Source of the DNA: Siphonodentalium dalli
Lineage: Eukaryota; Mollusca; Scaphopoda; Gadilida; Siphonodentaliidae
Assembly: GCA_032622095.1 (NCBI GenBank)
Contig: CP136064.1
Location: 132,629,129 to 132,693,128 of the forward strand
Length of the DNA stretch: 64,000 bases
Direction: 5' to 3'
Below, in pieces: positions 12,161 through 23,289 of the stretch; position 1 is the stretch's first letter, and every line of letters starts with the position of its first letter. The notes below the pieces were generated by a model. That model made no database searches. It saw only the letters and a program-made list of their open reading frames with translations, and was not told the DNA's origin. The translations under genes were made by a program, and so were the position numbers.

Positions 12161-12860
12161 AATGAAAGTGTCAACGACACTGCATCTCAACTTGAAGAGG
12201 AGATACTTTGGAAAATCTTATGCATTGAAGTTAATGGGAGGATTAAGAATAAGGAAATTTAAATGAAAAATGGAGGTTGTACGGCATCCCAAAAGAATTT
12301 AACAGTGTAAAGATTCAATTTTGACATGTTTTTCATCGACTATACAAATTCAACTTCCATCTAGAGCTGGTCACCCGAAGATCTCTACGATGTTTGGTGA
12401 CAATCGGATGAAAGATGTGGCAGTACAGGTTGTAGGGTATGCTGGAGGATTTAATGTTTTTAACGAAAATCCTAAAATGTTGATGGCTCTCAACTAGTGA
12501 TAACCCCGAAGATCCATATAAATTTGGTGACCGTCGGATCAGGAATGTGTCCTGTAGGTTGTGTGGAAGGATTTAGTCATGCAAAGGGTAAAATCCAAGA
12601 CAGACATGTTTTTTATCGAAAATCTTTCAAACTAAATAGCTCTCATTAAAGGTGATCCTAAACATGCATGTATATTTTCAAAACAATTCTGAAATAAAGG
12701 GTGTGCCAATGAATTTAAATGTGAAATTCAAGATGACTGCTGACAGCCATGTTTTCTAACCAATTCCACAAAAAAATGATGGCTCAATCCCATCTAGAGG
12801 TCTACCATATATATGCATCACAACTGATGAACACAGGTACCCATGGTACTAAATATCTGT
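12161..12860 (+). mobile_element. Decayed T1 element with a recognisable 5' end
   Basis: The 5' palindrome AGTGTCAACGACACT (12167-12181) and CATCTCAACTT match the T1 start. About four strongly diverged monomers follow to ~12830, one carrying AAGATGACTGCTGACAGCCATG. The 3' hairpin is not found, so the copy is truncated. Confidence 0.6.
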
Positions 12861-14087
12861 GGCAAGTTTTAAAATGAGAGGCCATGAGTTTTGATGTTGA
12901 ATTATAGAGCATACTGTAATGTACAAAATAAGTAAATGTATAGCCAAATGTACAGAGCAATAATTCACTTTTTTTTTTAATTTATGGGTCCCAGTGCCAA
13001 TATTGCACCAATAGTGTCACTTTGACATCGGTAGGCATATAATAACATTGAAATACCATAGGACCCCTAACCTGAGAAAAATGGACACAGAATAACTCTG
13101 AAGAAAATATCTAAGACCATAAACAAGACAGTCAATTACTGTGGATTCGCCCACCTGACTGCAATGACTGAGAAGACTGGGACTCTGAAGACTACAAGTC
13201 AATACTTGTCAAAATCACTAAATACAAACAGTTCTCAACAGCTGGAGGTTCTCTGTTCAGCAGGGGTCTTCACCTTGAAGTGTCTAATTCCACACCACTG
13301 ACAAATCTCAGACCCCTCTACTCTTTTTAAACAAGGAAACCAGACCACAGTCCTAACTTCACAAAATTCCTTTTGCACATCCGTCTTCGGTTGGAATTTT
13401 ACAACTGGTATTTCAATTTTGGGAAATTTCCAACCAGACATCCCCCATAAAGTTTAAATTTATGGCCAACCTGACATCCCCTATAAAGTTTTAAAATGAG
13501 GCCATTGTGGTCCAACAGTTTAACCAGAAGTACGACAAACAGGACTATTGGTATAAAACATACTGGTTGGAAAATCAAACTATGATAACAATTCTAACCT
13601 ATTTTTGGAGTGAAAATCATATTTATAACTTACAATAAGATTCCAACAGGTAGAATGAATCTAAACACTAAAAAGCATCTATGCATTGACCAATAATACC
13701 CAGCAAGGAGAATTGAATAAAGTATTTCTTAGAATTTCAAGTAGCGTCAGTGAAAATGAAACTAACAGGATTATATATTCCGTCAATCGTAAAACTATTT
13801 GTGCGCGGTGACGTCATACTGAAGGGTTTGTCTGCAGGAGATATTTATAGCGGCAAAATACGAATGGTAGCGAAATCTTTCACCCGGAACGCGTAGCTTG
13901 CTCAATAGTCTGTACTAGTCCAACAACTGATGACCGCAGCAAAAGAACAGAGTTTTAGCCAATGTGTTATAAAATATAATTGAGTTTTTGGTAGGAAATG
14001 TAAACATGTGCGTCATTGATTATTGTGCTTGGGGACCCAGGAGGGACAACGAAACTATTATTGACCGTACTTTGACTTTATCTCCAT

Positions 14088-14090
<3 letters not shown>

Positions 14091-14120
<30 letters not shown>
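14091..14120. repeat. Poly-G tract, 30 bases
   Basis: An uninterrupted G run after TCTCCATATT. It could fold as a quadruplex and is a likely sequencing and assembly weak point. No gene is attached. Confidence 0.9.
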
Positions 14121-14122
<2 letters not shown>

Positions 14123-14663
14123 TGTGTTTATCCTCCATGCATGTAATATGGCTCAAATGAATGGTGTTCTCACTATGAATTCCCGCTATAAAGACTGATT
14201 TCGGACAGGCTCCGTATACTATTTATTGTGAAATAAATCACTTTGGGATTTTGTTAATATACGCATAATAATCAACACACGTAGAGAATCACATGTATTT
14301 TTCAGGAACTTAACTTACCGGTACATCAAACTCAAAACAAATGATAATACAGCAATAAGATATATGATCAACATTGAGTAGTTTCATCCACGAAAATCCG
14401 TGCATAAAAATATCCCCGACTCGGCAATTGGGTGTTCTTTGATCCAATTATGTAATTGTACGATAGCACGGGGTCTTCGAGCGTGAGTAGTTTCATCCAT
14501 GGAATCCCGTGCACTAAAATATATCCGCACTCAACAGTCCGGCATTCTTTGATGTCACGGCGACATGTATTACGCTGTATCTAATGTCACTATTTGACAC
14601 GCTCTTTCTTGTTTTTTCGGGAGATGGACTGTGTCGATTTCATTTTGTCAATATTAATGAAAA

Positions 14664-15454
14664 CAAGTGCACCGCTAGGCGGAGGTAACGCCCCCGACTG
14701 TACAATCAGAGAAACTTTCTGGTTAAGCGCTATAAAAATGCCACATGTTGTTCTATATTAGCTTCAAATTTGGTCTGGTGCCACAAAAATAGAAGGAAAA
14801 CTGAATTTTCTAAAAAAAAAACTGAATTTTTTAAGTCGAAAAAGGGTCATAACTCTCACAAAAATTATCCGATTGAACCGAAATTTTACCTTGACCTGTA
14901 TTGCGATATTGGTAATACACAAAAAAACGGGTTTTGCAAATAAACAATCCAAAATCAAGTTATCATCTGGAAACCAAAAAAAGTAGCAGAAAACCTGAAT
15001 TTTCTAAGTCCAAAAAGGGGCGTAACTCTGGAAAAAATGGGCGGACGAAACCACGGCTATGGGGACATCTTGTCCCCCCCGGCTGGTCTATTGGCATACC
15101 AGAGATCAACTGAATTGAATTAGCGAAACCAAAGTTATGAGTTGAAACGTTCGTATGCCACAGAAAACTGAATTTTCTAAGTCCAAAAAGGGGTGTAACT
15201 CTGGAAAAAATGGGCGGACGAAACCGCAGTTATGGGGAAATCTTGTCCCCCCGGCTGGTCTATTAGCATACCAAAGATCAACTGAATTGAGTTAGCGAAA
15301 CCAAAGTTATGAGTTGAAATGTTCGTACGGACGGAAGGACGGACGGACGGAAGGACGGACGGAAGGACGGACGGAAGGACGGACGGAAGGACGGACGGAC
15401 GGAGGGCTCCACTATATACCCCCAAATCTCCATCGGAGATCGGGGGCATAATAA
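14664..15454 (+). mobile_element. T4 Helentron-like element, compact and apparently complete
   Basis: 5' end: CAAGTGCACCGCTAGGCGG, where CCGC and GCGG form a small hairpin, then TAACGCCCCCGAC. Body: ~2.5 tandem units of ~180 bp starting CTGAATTTTCTAAGTC. Then a GGAC/GGAAGGAC microsatellite (15334-15404). 3' end: ATACCCCCAAATCTCC and GGAGATCGGGGGCATAATAA form a hairpin, and GCCCCCGA at the 5' end is inverted as TCGGGGGC at the 3' end. No reading frame of its own. It lies inside T2 copy D. Confidence 0.7.
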
Positions 15455-17559
15455 GTGTAGATATATAGCCTGTCAACACAGACAAGACTGAAAAAGTTTT
15501 TAATAACGTCATTTATTTGTGTATGAGCGGGATTTCATGCAACGACCTACTGGGGGAATGGGTCCGTGGGACGGACCTGCAGCCGGCCTGGCGGAAACCC
15601 TGGTTTATCTCATAATTATCAAACATTATATTTTTAGAGTTGAAGTGAATTATTTTCCTCCAAAGTAGTTACAACATTTAGGGAAGTGTTATCCCCATGC
15701 TGGCAACATTGATACTTACTCCTTGAAATTATTAACATAATAGATCTACACATCATTGGAAAATTGAGTTAACAGCTTTATATATTTACTTAATATTGTA
15801 ACACCTGTTACATCTATAACTTATCATTTATCAAAGATATGATCACAGGAATCCATATATCAACATTTGACCCAGTGACTTCATTTGAATCTGAACCCCA
15901 GTCACCCAACGACCCTTCATACCAAATATGAACCCATTCGGCCTGATGGGACTTGAGAAGAAGTTGTTTTAAGAATTACTATAGAGGGAACGAGTTATGG
16001 CCCTGGCTTCCCAACTATTTGACCCAGTGACCTCATTTGAACAAATCTCAATGTGAATCACATAGGGAACATCCACACCAAATATGAACCCATTCAGTCC
16101 TATGATCTGGAGAAGAAGTTAGTATAGTCGTTGTAGTTATTTTGAAGAGTGAACCTAGAAAAAAATTGTTATAACGCCAGTTTTTGTGTCATTTTGACCA
16201 GGAATATTTCGACAACAATATATCCAAAATCCGCTAAAATCCGCTTTGGGGAAATTTGTTTACAGACATTTGAATACATGCAGGGTGTTTCGTCATTATG
16301 ACACAAAATTTCCGATTGCAGATACATGCAGACAGTTTAATTGTGTGAATTCGCAAACCACGCATCCGTGGCAAGTTTGAGTAGATAATTGTCATATGAG
16401 TATACGATAGTACGACCCACTACAGTATAGGTCACCCGTGACTTCCACTAATAAAGAGCGTTCATGTAGAACTCCAATGCATGCGTGCGTTCCACAATAA
16501 AGAGCGGGTTCTACGAGAGTTGGAGGACAACGACATTATACACGTTAGCCATGTGTGCGCTGAAGTAATAAAGTGCATGCGTTATCATAGAACGCCATAA
16601 CGCATGTCACTGCAGTCGTGTAAGCAATAGTTCACATTGTTCACAGTTGTTTCTCATTAAGTAGTAAAAGTTGTTTTTATGAGTCGGTCACACGTTTCCT
16701 GTTGAAACCTAAGGCTGACAACATACGCAGAGTCGTTATTTCATGGGAGAATCCAGATTATTGATCATGGATTACATGCCATAGTTCGTAAATGAACAGA
16801 CCAGATTACACTCTGTCCAATACAGTTATGTAAACGAACAGACCCTAATCGTTATTTCGTGGATTTTTGTCGATTTTCATGGATTATTATTTCAGAATAT
16901 AAACGATCCATATCAAATAATTTAAAATACGTAGCTAAATGTGTGCTGCCGAGTGTATGCGTGGATAGTTTTACTGCAATTAGACATTATTGATAGTAAC
17001 GCTAGGGACCACTTCGACTGGTGGCGAATTTGAAGCTTGTCAATTTCAACAGGTTCATTTCATAATTATATTCATAAAACGTAGCCCACACACATGTTGA
17101 TTTCAACTAAACTCGGCGATTAACGTCATCATTTACCAAATTCGAGTGATCGAACCTGAATGTATCTTCTGCTGTGTTCGTAATTATATGTTCCTTCTTA
17201 TTCAAGATATAGTATGATTATATCAATTTATATGATATCTATGTATTAACAACTAAGTGTATGTACCTTATATCTAGTCTTTAGAAAAAAATCCATATTT
17301 AAACTGTTTTGTTTCGTTAAATGCAGTCGTTTCGCAGTCTCTGTAGTGCCGACACACGGGCATTTGTTTGGTCCAAATGTTGTCCATTACTTGGAAAATA
17401 AAGCTTACTCAAGATTTTAGTTCCGTCCCGATGTCAAGCAGAATAGCATCGATCATTCCATTGTGCAGGGCGCATATCCACATTTGGTTATAACATCATC
17501 ACTGTTCGGACTTGGCATATAAATTAACCCTGTGTTTGGTTCCAAATTACTAGTGAACG

Positions 17560-20019
17560 TGTAATCTCGGTTGGGATTCTCTGTTGCCAACTAGAAGTTG
17601 AGTGATACAAGCAATACGTCTGTTAAACTGAAACGCCCAGTCAAATAGTAACTGACTGTTCACCCAGTGCCTGGACTCAGTGGGTGGCCGAAAATGTTGA
17701 CAACAACATAGCAACTTTGGATGGCAGGGGGAATGGGAATGATTGTAATTTCTACACTCATGAATCCACCGCAACTGACCATGATATGTGTTCATGAGAC
17801 AAAAGCGATTGAGTGTTGATGAGCTCGTGATTGACAAAGGAGTGTCCATCCCTAAATATGTTGATGTTATTGGCAAAGGAATTTCCAATATCAAACTGAA
17901 AACTCTTCTTCGTTTGGCCACTCCCTACACCCTCCCATCTGATCACAGCACGGATTGCATGTGGCCCTCAGCATGTTTGTTCAGTAAGAGTGAAACAACT
18001 AGCTCGAACTGATCAGGTGTCATGCTAAGTGCTTGCTCGCTGGACGACACTAACTGCTGAGAAAACAGATGTTCTGTTCTGTCCCATAATGTACTCTACA
18101 CTCATGTATGTTGAGGAACATGTACGTAGATTGAACATCCAAACCCAATGTATCCCTTTCGAACAGATTTTGTGGTTCAAGGCGGTAAACAAAATAACCT
18201 CTAAGTCGAAGATCATAGTGTGTTGGCTCGGAGGATTAATACTGTGTTGTGATCTTCATGGGGAGTATCGCCTCGATGATGAAGGGGTTGGTACAGCGAC
18301 CCATGATATATTGAAAGGCAGTGTCGATGGTCTTGCTTAATCTCTACCTAGTTGAATATGCGATTTTCAATAAGTTGATAGCTGCAGTTGTTCCAGTTGA
18401 GAAGGACTCTGTGGACAATGAATCGATAAGGGAACAAGATGACGCAGCAGCATCACAAGTAAAACAGGCTGATGTCCACGTTAACCTCTTCGCTGCTAAT
18501 GATGTTATGACGTCGTGTGCTGGGCTGTTGACGTTATTGCCATTTTCCAATGGGAAACTATAACGGGAATACCACAAGAACTATAAAACTGACTTGATTG
18601 AAAGGCTATTATCGTTCACAATCGTGGAACTTCATACACTGTTAGAAACTTGGAGATACAGTTATTCCGATGCACCAATCTCTGAGTTCCAGTTATGTAT
18701 AATGGCCTACTACTAGTTTGCTGAAGTAGGTCCGTAGTACCTATGGACCATATAGCACACGGCGTGCACTTTTACGTCCGTAATAGTTACGGACATCATA
18801 GCAGCGAAGAGGTTAATGTTGGCGAAAACACGAATTGGCAAAGGCTCTGACTGATTTCGTTCTGGAAGGCGAATATTCACAGAAGGGAATTGAGACCATT
18901 CTTGGTAGCGAAGCTCTTCTACATAGAGTGAAGTGGATCAAAAACTCAACATACAAGGAAGTAGCCATGCATTGTCTGAAGTAAGTCCGAACCAAGTATG
19001 GCTCGAGTTGCATCGTGTTCGATGCTTCGTTCATAGCTCGTCTATTAAAGATCACGAGCACAGCCGGCGATCTGCAAAACATGCTGACGTTCGGGCCACT
19101 GAATAACACACAATAACCAGCAAATTTCCTCCCAAATGAGAGAAACAAAAGTCAGTTCATCAAATTGAGAGCGCCTCTTATCGGATAATGGGCACACACT
19201 TCACTGCAGTGGTGACATTGATACTCTGATAGTTTCTCGTGCCCTAGAGTTTGACTCGCATGGAAGAAATATCATGGTTATCATCCATTTGGAATCGTCA
19301 CTGGAAATCGAACATGGCCGACAATCTGATGCTCGGAAATCTGGCAAAGGTGGTGCTGCCATATAGCGATTCTGTGACACTGTGTGCAAGGCTGGACAGT
19401 TCGCAACTTCCCATGTCATGTTCGCACATGTATGTGGATGCTGTGATACCACCTCTGCATTATTCGGACATGGGAACACGAGTATGCTCAGAAAGATAAA
19501 CAAGTCTGCTGAAGTTCGCAAAATATTACTCATGCAGGAGTCTAGAGCAAATCAGAAACCATCGGCGAGGCCGAAATGTGGCTTTACCTTGAGTGTGGTG
19601 GTAAGAAAGAAGACTAACTAAATTCACTTCGCCATGCAAAGTTTATGGACATAGTATCTTCTAGCAAGACTGCGTTGGAGCCCAAAAACTCCTACCAACA
19701 GAAAGAGCGGCCTACTATCACAGTCTCAGAGTTCATCTGCCGGTCATGAATCGGAGAACACTGAATAACGACGTATTTAATCATGAGAGATGGGGTTGTG
19801 GACTTCGGGTCGCTGAACTTGCCCCAGTTATGACTGACCAGAATGAAGCACAAGACATATTGCTCAAGTCGGTACAGTGCAAGTGTAAGATGACACAAAT
19901 AAAACATGTGATATGTGTGCACATGTCGCAAACATGGTCTCAAATGTGTTATCGCTTGTAGAGAGGGATGCATTAATTCAAAAGAAATACTGGTAGGAGA
20001 TGACGAGGATGAGGTTTGA
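17560..20019 (+). pseudogene. Degenerate transposon protein with PIN/FEN1-like motifs and Cys-rich tail
   Basis: Several in-order fragments match a family I recall as long, uncharacterised, transposon-associated proteins of cnidarians, molluscs and lancelets. They are WVAENVDNNIATLDGRGN (17681-17734), IPFEQILWFKAVN (from 18152), GDIDTLIVSRALEF (from 19211), FAHVCGCCDTTSALFGHGN (19421-19477) and a C-terminal CTCRKHGLKC (from 19918) ending in an acidic tail and a TGA at 20017. The acidic residues in DTD-like and GCDTTS blocks suggest a PIN/FEN1-type nuclease fold; this is inference. Many frameshifts and stops separate the blocks, so it is dead. No DDE transposase or RNase-H-like core was seen. 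Confidence 0.65.
18481..18816. mobile_element. TTAA-flanked MITE (piggyBac-like) inside the PIN-like frame
   Basis: TTAACCTCTTCGCTGCTAAT at 18481 is mirrored by AGCAGCGAAGAGGTTAA ending at 18816, with TTAA at both edges. 336 bp, no coding capacity. TTAA target duplication is the hallmark of piggyBac-type elements. It interrupts the coding remnant between GATGTCCACG and the block that resumes at ~18830. A 20-nt palindrome GTCCGTAATAGTTACGGAC lies just inside the right arm. Confidence 0.7.
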
Positions 20020-20539
20020 GTATATTGATATATCTGATACACAAGTGGTGAAATTATGACTCATTTCCATATTCTGGTCATCACTGGCCAATTTCTATCA
20101 AAAAAATAAAAAAATACATAATTGTCATTTTGGTGGTCATCTTTGTGGCCATCTTTCTGGCTCCTGGGACCAATATTTGGTCAATGTGACTCCTGTGGAA
20201 TCTTCTGTCAAACATGATGACATTTCTGTGAAAGGAATCTCATTATCTCTGCCTGACAAAAGGACTAATGCTGTTTTGGGAATATTTTTCATTTTTGGCC
20301 GCCATCTTAGACGCCATCTTGAATCCTGAATTTTCCCCAAGGCAGATTTTAGCGGATTTTGGATATGTTATTCCCGATACTTTTCCACACAAAATGATAC
20401 CAAAACTAGCTTTATAACAATTTTTTCTAGGTTAAAACCTCCCGACGACCACAAGAATTGTTGATGGACGGATGGACAGGACGGACGGACATGGAGTGAC
20501 GGCTATATCTCCACCAGACTTTGTCTCAGGTGAGCTAAA

Positions 20540-21221
20540 AATCTGCATACGATGGGCCAAAACCATGATACTATCTTAGGTTCCATGGATCCTACATCTT
20601 AACGATAGCAGAAATCCCGATGTCATACCGTCCAAGGCAATGTCACCGGACTTGATTACCTCTTGGCAAAGGTGGCAAAAAACAGTCAAAAGCTATCAGT
20701 GTTATAATAAAACAGTATCTTAATATTCTACAAATCTCATAGCATAAAGGATTAAAGATATATTATGTACTTGTTCGGGTGCGTGAAACTGATAAATTAG
20801 TATTCAGGTGCTAAGTCAACCGCAAGAATGTAGCATTCTACTAACATTGCCAAAAATCTCAACTAAATCGACCGTAGCACTAAAAAAAAAACATCGTCTG
20901 AACTATGCTCAATTGTAAATATTTACTACTCGATTCGGGACACATCTATCGCAGATAAACTAACGAAAACGATTTCGCCATCGACAGTCATTGCATTTAA
21001 TTAATATATAAGAATGATGGTGTGTGTTGTAAATTTACATATAATATTTGTAAAACAAATACCTGAACAAGATTATTCTCCAATTCTATTTATCACCCGA
21101 CCGGAGTGTTTCACATCACTTAAAACCATATATCCAGTACTTTAGAGTATTTTCACATGCCAATCTTTGTTTATCAAATGTATTAGAAGATAGTGATGAA
21201 TGAGTTTTATAACTTAGAAAA
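20540..21221. other. No gene seen
   Basis: AT-rich spacer between T2 copy D and the next T1 copy. No frame or repeat that I can support. Confidence 0.4.
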
Positions 21222-22160
21222 TTAAAGTGTCAATGACACTAGCTCAACATGGGAAGGGGTTAATTTTTTGTTGAGTAATGAATAGAATAATGATAAAGAA
21301 AGACAGTCAAAAAGCTAAAGTAAAAGGCATGTTCAGTGTAGATGATTATCGGGTGTGCCAATGGATTCAAATTTGAAATTCAAGATGGCTGCTGGAAGCC
21401 TTGTTTTAAAAAAAAAATCGAAAATAATCCATGGCTCCCATCTAGAGGCCACACCGAATATCCATATGAAGTTTGGATGAGGGATGTGGCCTGTAGGGTG
21501 TGTCGAAGGATTTAGTCATGCAAACAGTAAAATCCAAGATGGCCACTGGTAGCATGTTTTTCTACAAATTTCTGAAAAAATCAATGGCTCCCATCTAGAA
21601 ATCCCCCTGGAGATCCATATGAAGTTTGGTGATGATTGGATGAGGGATGTTGTCTGTAGGTTGAGCCAAAAGATTTAGTCATGCAAAGAGTAAAATATAA
21701 GATGGCTGTCACCGGCCATGTTTTTCAAATTTGATAGTTACCATCTGGAGGTGAGGTGATCTTAAACATGCCTGTAACTTTTCAAAACATTTCTCAGATA
21801 AATGTGGGCTACAGGTTGTGCCAAAGGATTTAGTCATGCAAAGAATGAAATCCAAGATGGCTGCTGGCAGCCATGTTTTTCAACAAATTTCGGAAAAAAT
21901 TAAAGGCTCCCATCTGGAGGTCACCCTGAAGATCCATATACAGTTTGGTGATAAACAGATGACGGATGTGGTCTGTAGGGTGTGTGCCATAGTTTAGTCA
22001 TACAAAGAATAAAATTAAAGACTGGCTGCAGGCATGTTTTTCATCGAAATTCATTCAAATGTGATAGCCCCATCTAGCGGTGATCCCAAACATGCCCGGA
22101 CGCACACATCACAACCCATGTTAATATCTCAAACTTGACTTTGTCAAGTTGAGTTAAAAA
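21222..22160 (+). mobile_element. T1 element, diverged but complete copy
   Basis: 5' palindrome AGTGTCAATGACACT at 21226-21240, then AGCTCAACAT. Four to five monomers follow with the box AAGATGGCTGCTGG (21383, 21856) or AAGATGGCCACTGG (21536). The 3' end has CGGACGCACACATC and the hairpin at 22125-22156, whose stem is AACTTGAC-TTT-GTCAAGTT. Compared with the young copies, both stem partners have changed together, so pairing is kept. It lies directly downstream (minus sense) of the proline-rich exon, probably in an intron. Confidence 0.75.
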
Positions 22161-22179
22161 TGACATACACAGTATTTAT

Positions 22180-22653
22180 TCAGAATGTGTTATAAATGAT
22201 ATGAGAATTCATCAAGTGTTTATACTGGCCTAAATCTGACCTCATAAATGCTGACATTGGTATAGGGTCCATGTTTGAAAATGGTATATCCGTTGGTAAC
22301 TTCGATGCGCTGTGACTGACATAGCTCGCTTGCTGTACAGATTTCTTAAATCCGGGCTTCTCTGTATATTCTGCTTGGGAACTGAACTGCGATTCCCCAT
22401 GTGGTGATTTTGTTGAGAATTTTGATGATGTTTTAGCAGTTACTGGTTTTCCGTCCTTGCCATACTCATATACTTGATTGCCTGGTGGAATTGCTGGTGG
22501 TGGTGGAAGCGGGAGGTCATCATGGAGACCGAAGCCACGAGATGGTTGCATTGCTCCACTGAAGTTATCAAAGCTTCCTGAAGGTGGAGGTGGTGGTGGA
22601 AAATCGTCATCAGCATGCGTTCTGTAAGATGCTAAATTAAACAATTTGGTCAT
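22180..22653 (-). CDS. Proline-rich exon of an unidentified host gene
   Basis: An open frame of 157 codons on the minus strand, with the coding-like core at 22241-22631. Near its start is DDDFPPPPPPSGSFDNF and ~25 residues later DDLPLPPPPAIPPG, followed by a Ser/Thr/Lys-rich stretch and IPFSNMDPIPMSAFM. Acidic-hydrophobic-polyproline blocks of this kind bind EVH1/WW/SH3 domains and occur in zyxin/LPP-like, Ena/VASP-binding and other cytoskeletal proteins; I cannot say which. The exon probably begins after a splice acceptor (TTTAATTTAG at 22632, or CTTACAG at 22622) rather than at the Met, and may end at a donor ATGAG|GTCAGA at 22240. Flanking exons are not recognised in the window. Confidence 0.5.
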   Translation of the reverse strand: MTKLFNLASYRTHADDDFPPPPPPSGSFDNFSGAMQPSRGFGLHDDLPLPPPPAIPPGNQVYEYGKDGKPVTAKTSSKFSTKSPHGESQFSSQAEYTEKPGFKKSVQQASYVSHSASKLPTDIPFSNMDPIPMSAFMRSDLGQYKHLMNSHIIYNTF

Positions 22654-23289
22654 ATTAAAGATCTTGATACCAAAAATAAAGATTTCAACAACAAAGTTTT
22701 CAGAATTCTAAGTTAATTTGAGAGGTTTGACCTGGAATTTTTTTTTACAGAAATTGTTCTAACTTTTTTCAAAGCAGTGTAAAATTGCAATAAAAAGTTA
22801 CATGATCTTTGTGCAACTTTCCGCAATTGGGTATTTATTGCGGGTACCCAAAATTGCTAATTTTGCAACTGATTGTGGGGGAACGGTTAAGTATCGAGCA
22901 TATTATGCATTAATTTAACAACAGAATGGCCACCTGTTATATCAAAATGGCCACAAATAATCGCTAGTATCAATATCGAGGAAATAATCTTCATCCAGAA
23001 TCAAGATGGCTTCAAAAATGGCCAATAAGAAAGAGGATCAGGAAGTGATTTTCGACCAACCCAATTATTACCCTACACTCCTATAAAACATAACGACTGA
23101 TACATAATGCTATGCTGCAAACATTTATGTACATAGAAAACATGTCCAATGTGAACCTTAACGACCAACAACTCTTTAACACACCAAACATTAACGAGAG
23201 GCTGATCACGATCGACAGATGTTTAACCCATCCCTTGGCGATAGTAAATTATTATGATCAGAATCATAATTTAGAGTTTTGATGTTGAA
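22654..23289. other. Probable intron or intergenic DNA
   Basis: AT-rich and without domains. It would be intronic or upstream if the proline-rich exon is real. AAAATGGCC motifs occur near 22945 and 23017. Nothing else is supported. Confidence 0.35.

Larger units (their letters stand above)
16152..20437 (+). mobile_element. 4.3-kb TIR DNA transposon carrying a broken PIN-like reading frame
   Basis: Terminal inverted repeats of ~105 bp: AACCTAGAAAAAAATTGTT on the left (16152 on) and AACAATTTTTTCTAGGTT on the right (ending 20433). They extend inward through TATCCAAAATCCGCTAAAAT and its complement near 20345-20370. The element is inserted in T2 copy D. Coding remnants all run on the plus strand between ~17560 and 20019. 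An internal TTAA-flanked MITE (18481-18816) splits the coding part. The exact termini and target duplication could not be fixed by eye. Confidence 0.7.
13124..20539 (+). mobile_element. T2 Helentron-like element, copy D, inflated by nested insertions
   Basis: The 5' end CAAGACAGTCAATTACTGTGG and CCCACCTGACTG begins the element. The 3' end at ~20460-20539 has the ATGGACGG microsatellite, TATATCTCCACCAGAC, TTT, GTCTCAGGTGAGCTAAAA. The T2 body seen in copies A and B is split: ~13650-15610 holds foreign DNA including a T4 element, and 16152-20437 is a TIR transposon. T2 body sequence resumes at 15637 and again at ~20451. Confidence 0.65.

Noticed and set aside
15177-15512. Minus-strand frame with PSVLPSVLPSVLPSV repeats
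   Set aside because: Translation of the GGAC/GGAAGGAC microsatellite at the T4 3' end.
16440-16600. AATAAAGAGCG repeats as polyadenylation signals
   Set aside because: Two short copies inside the TIR transposon with no upstream coding sequence.
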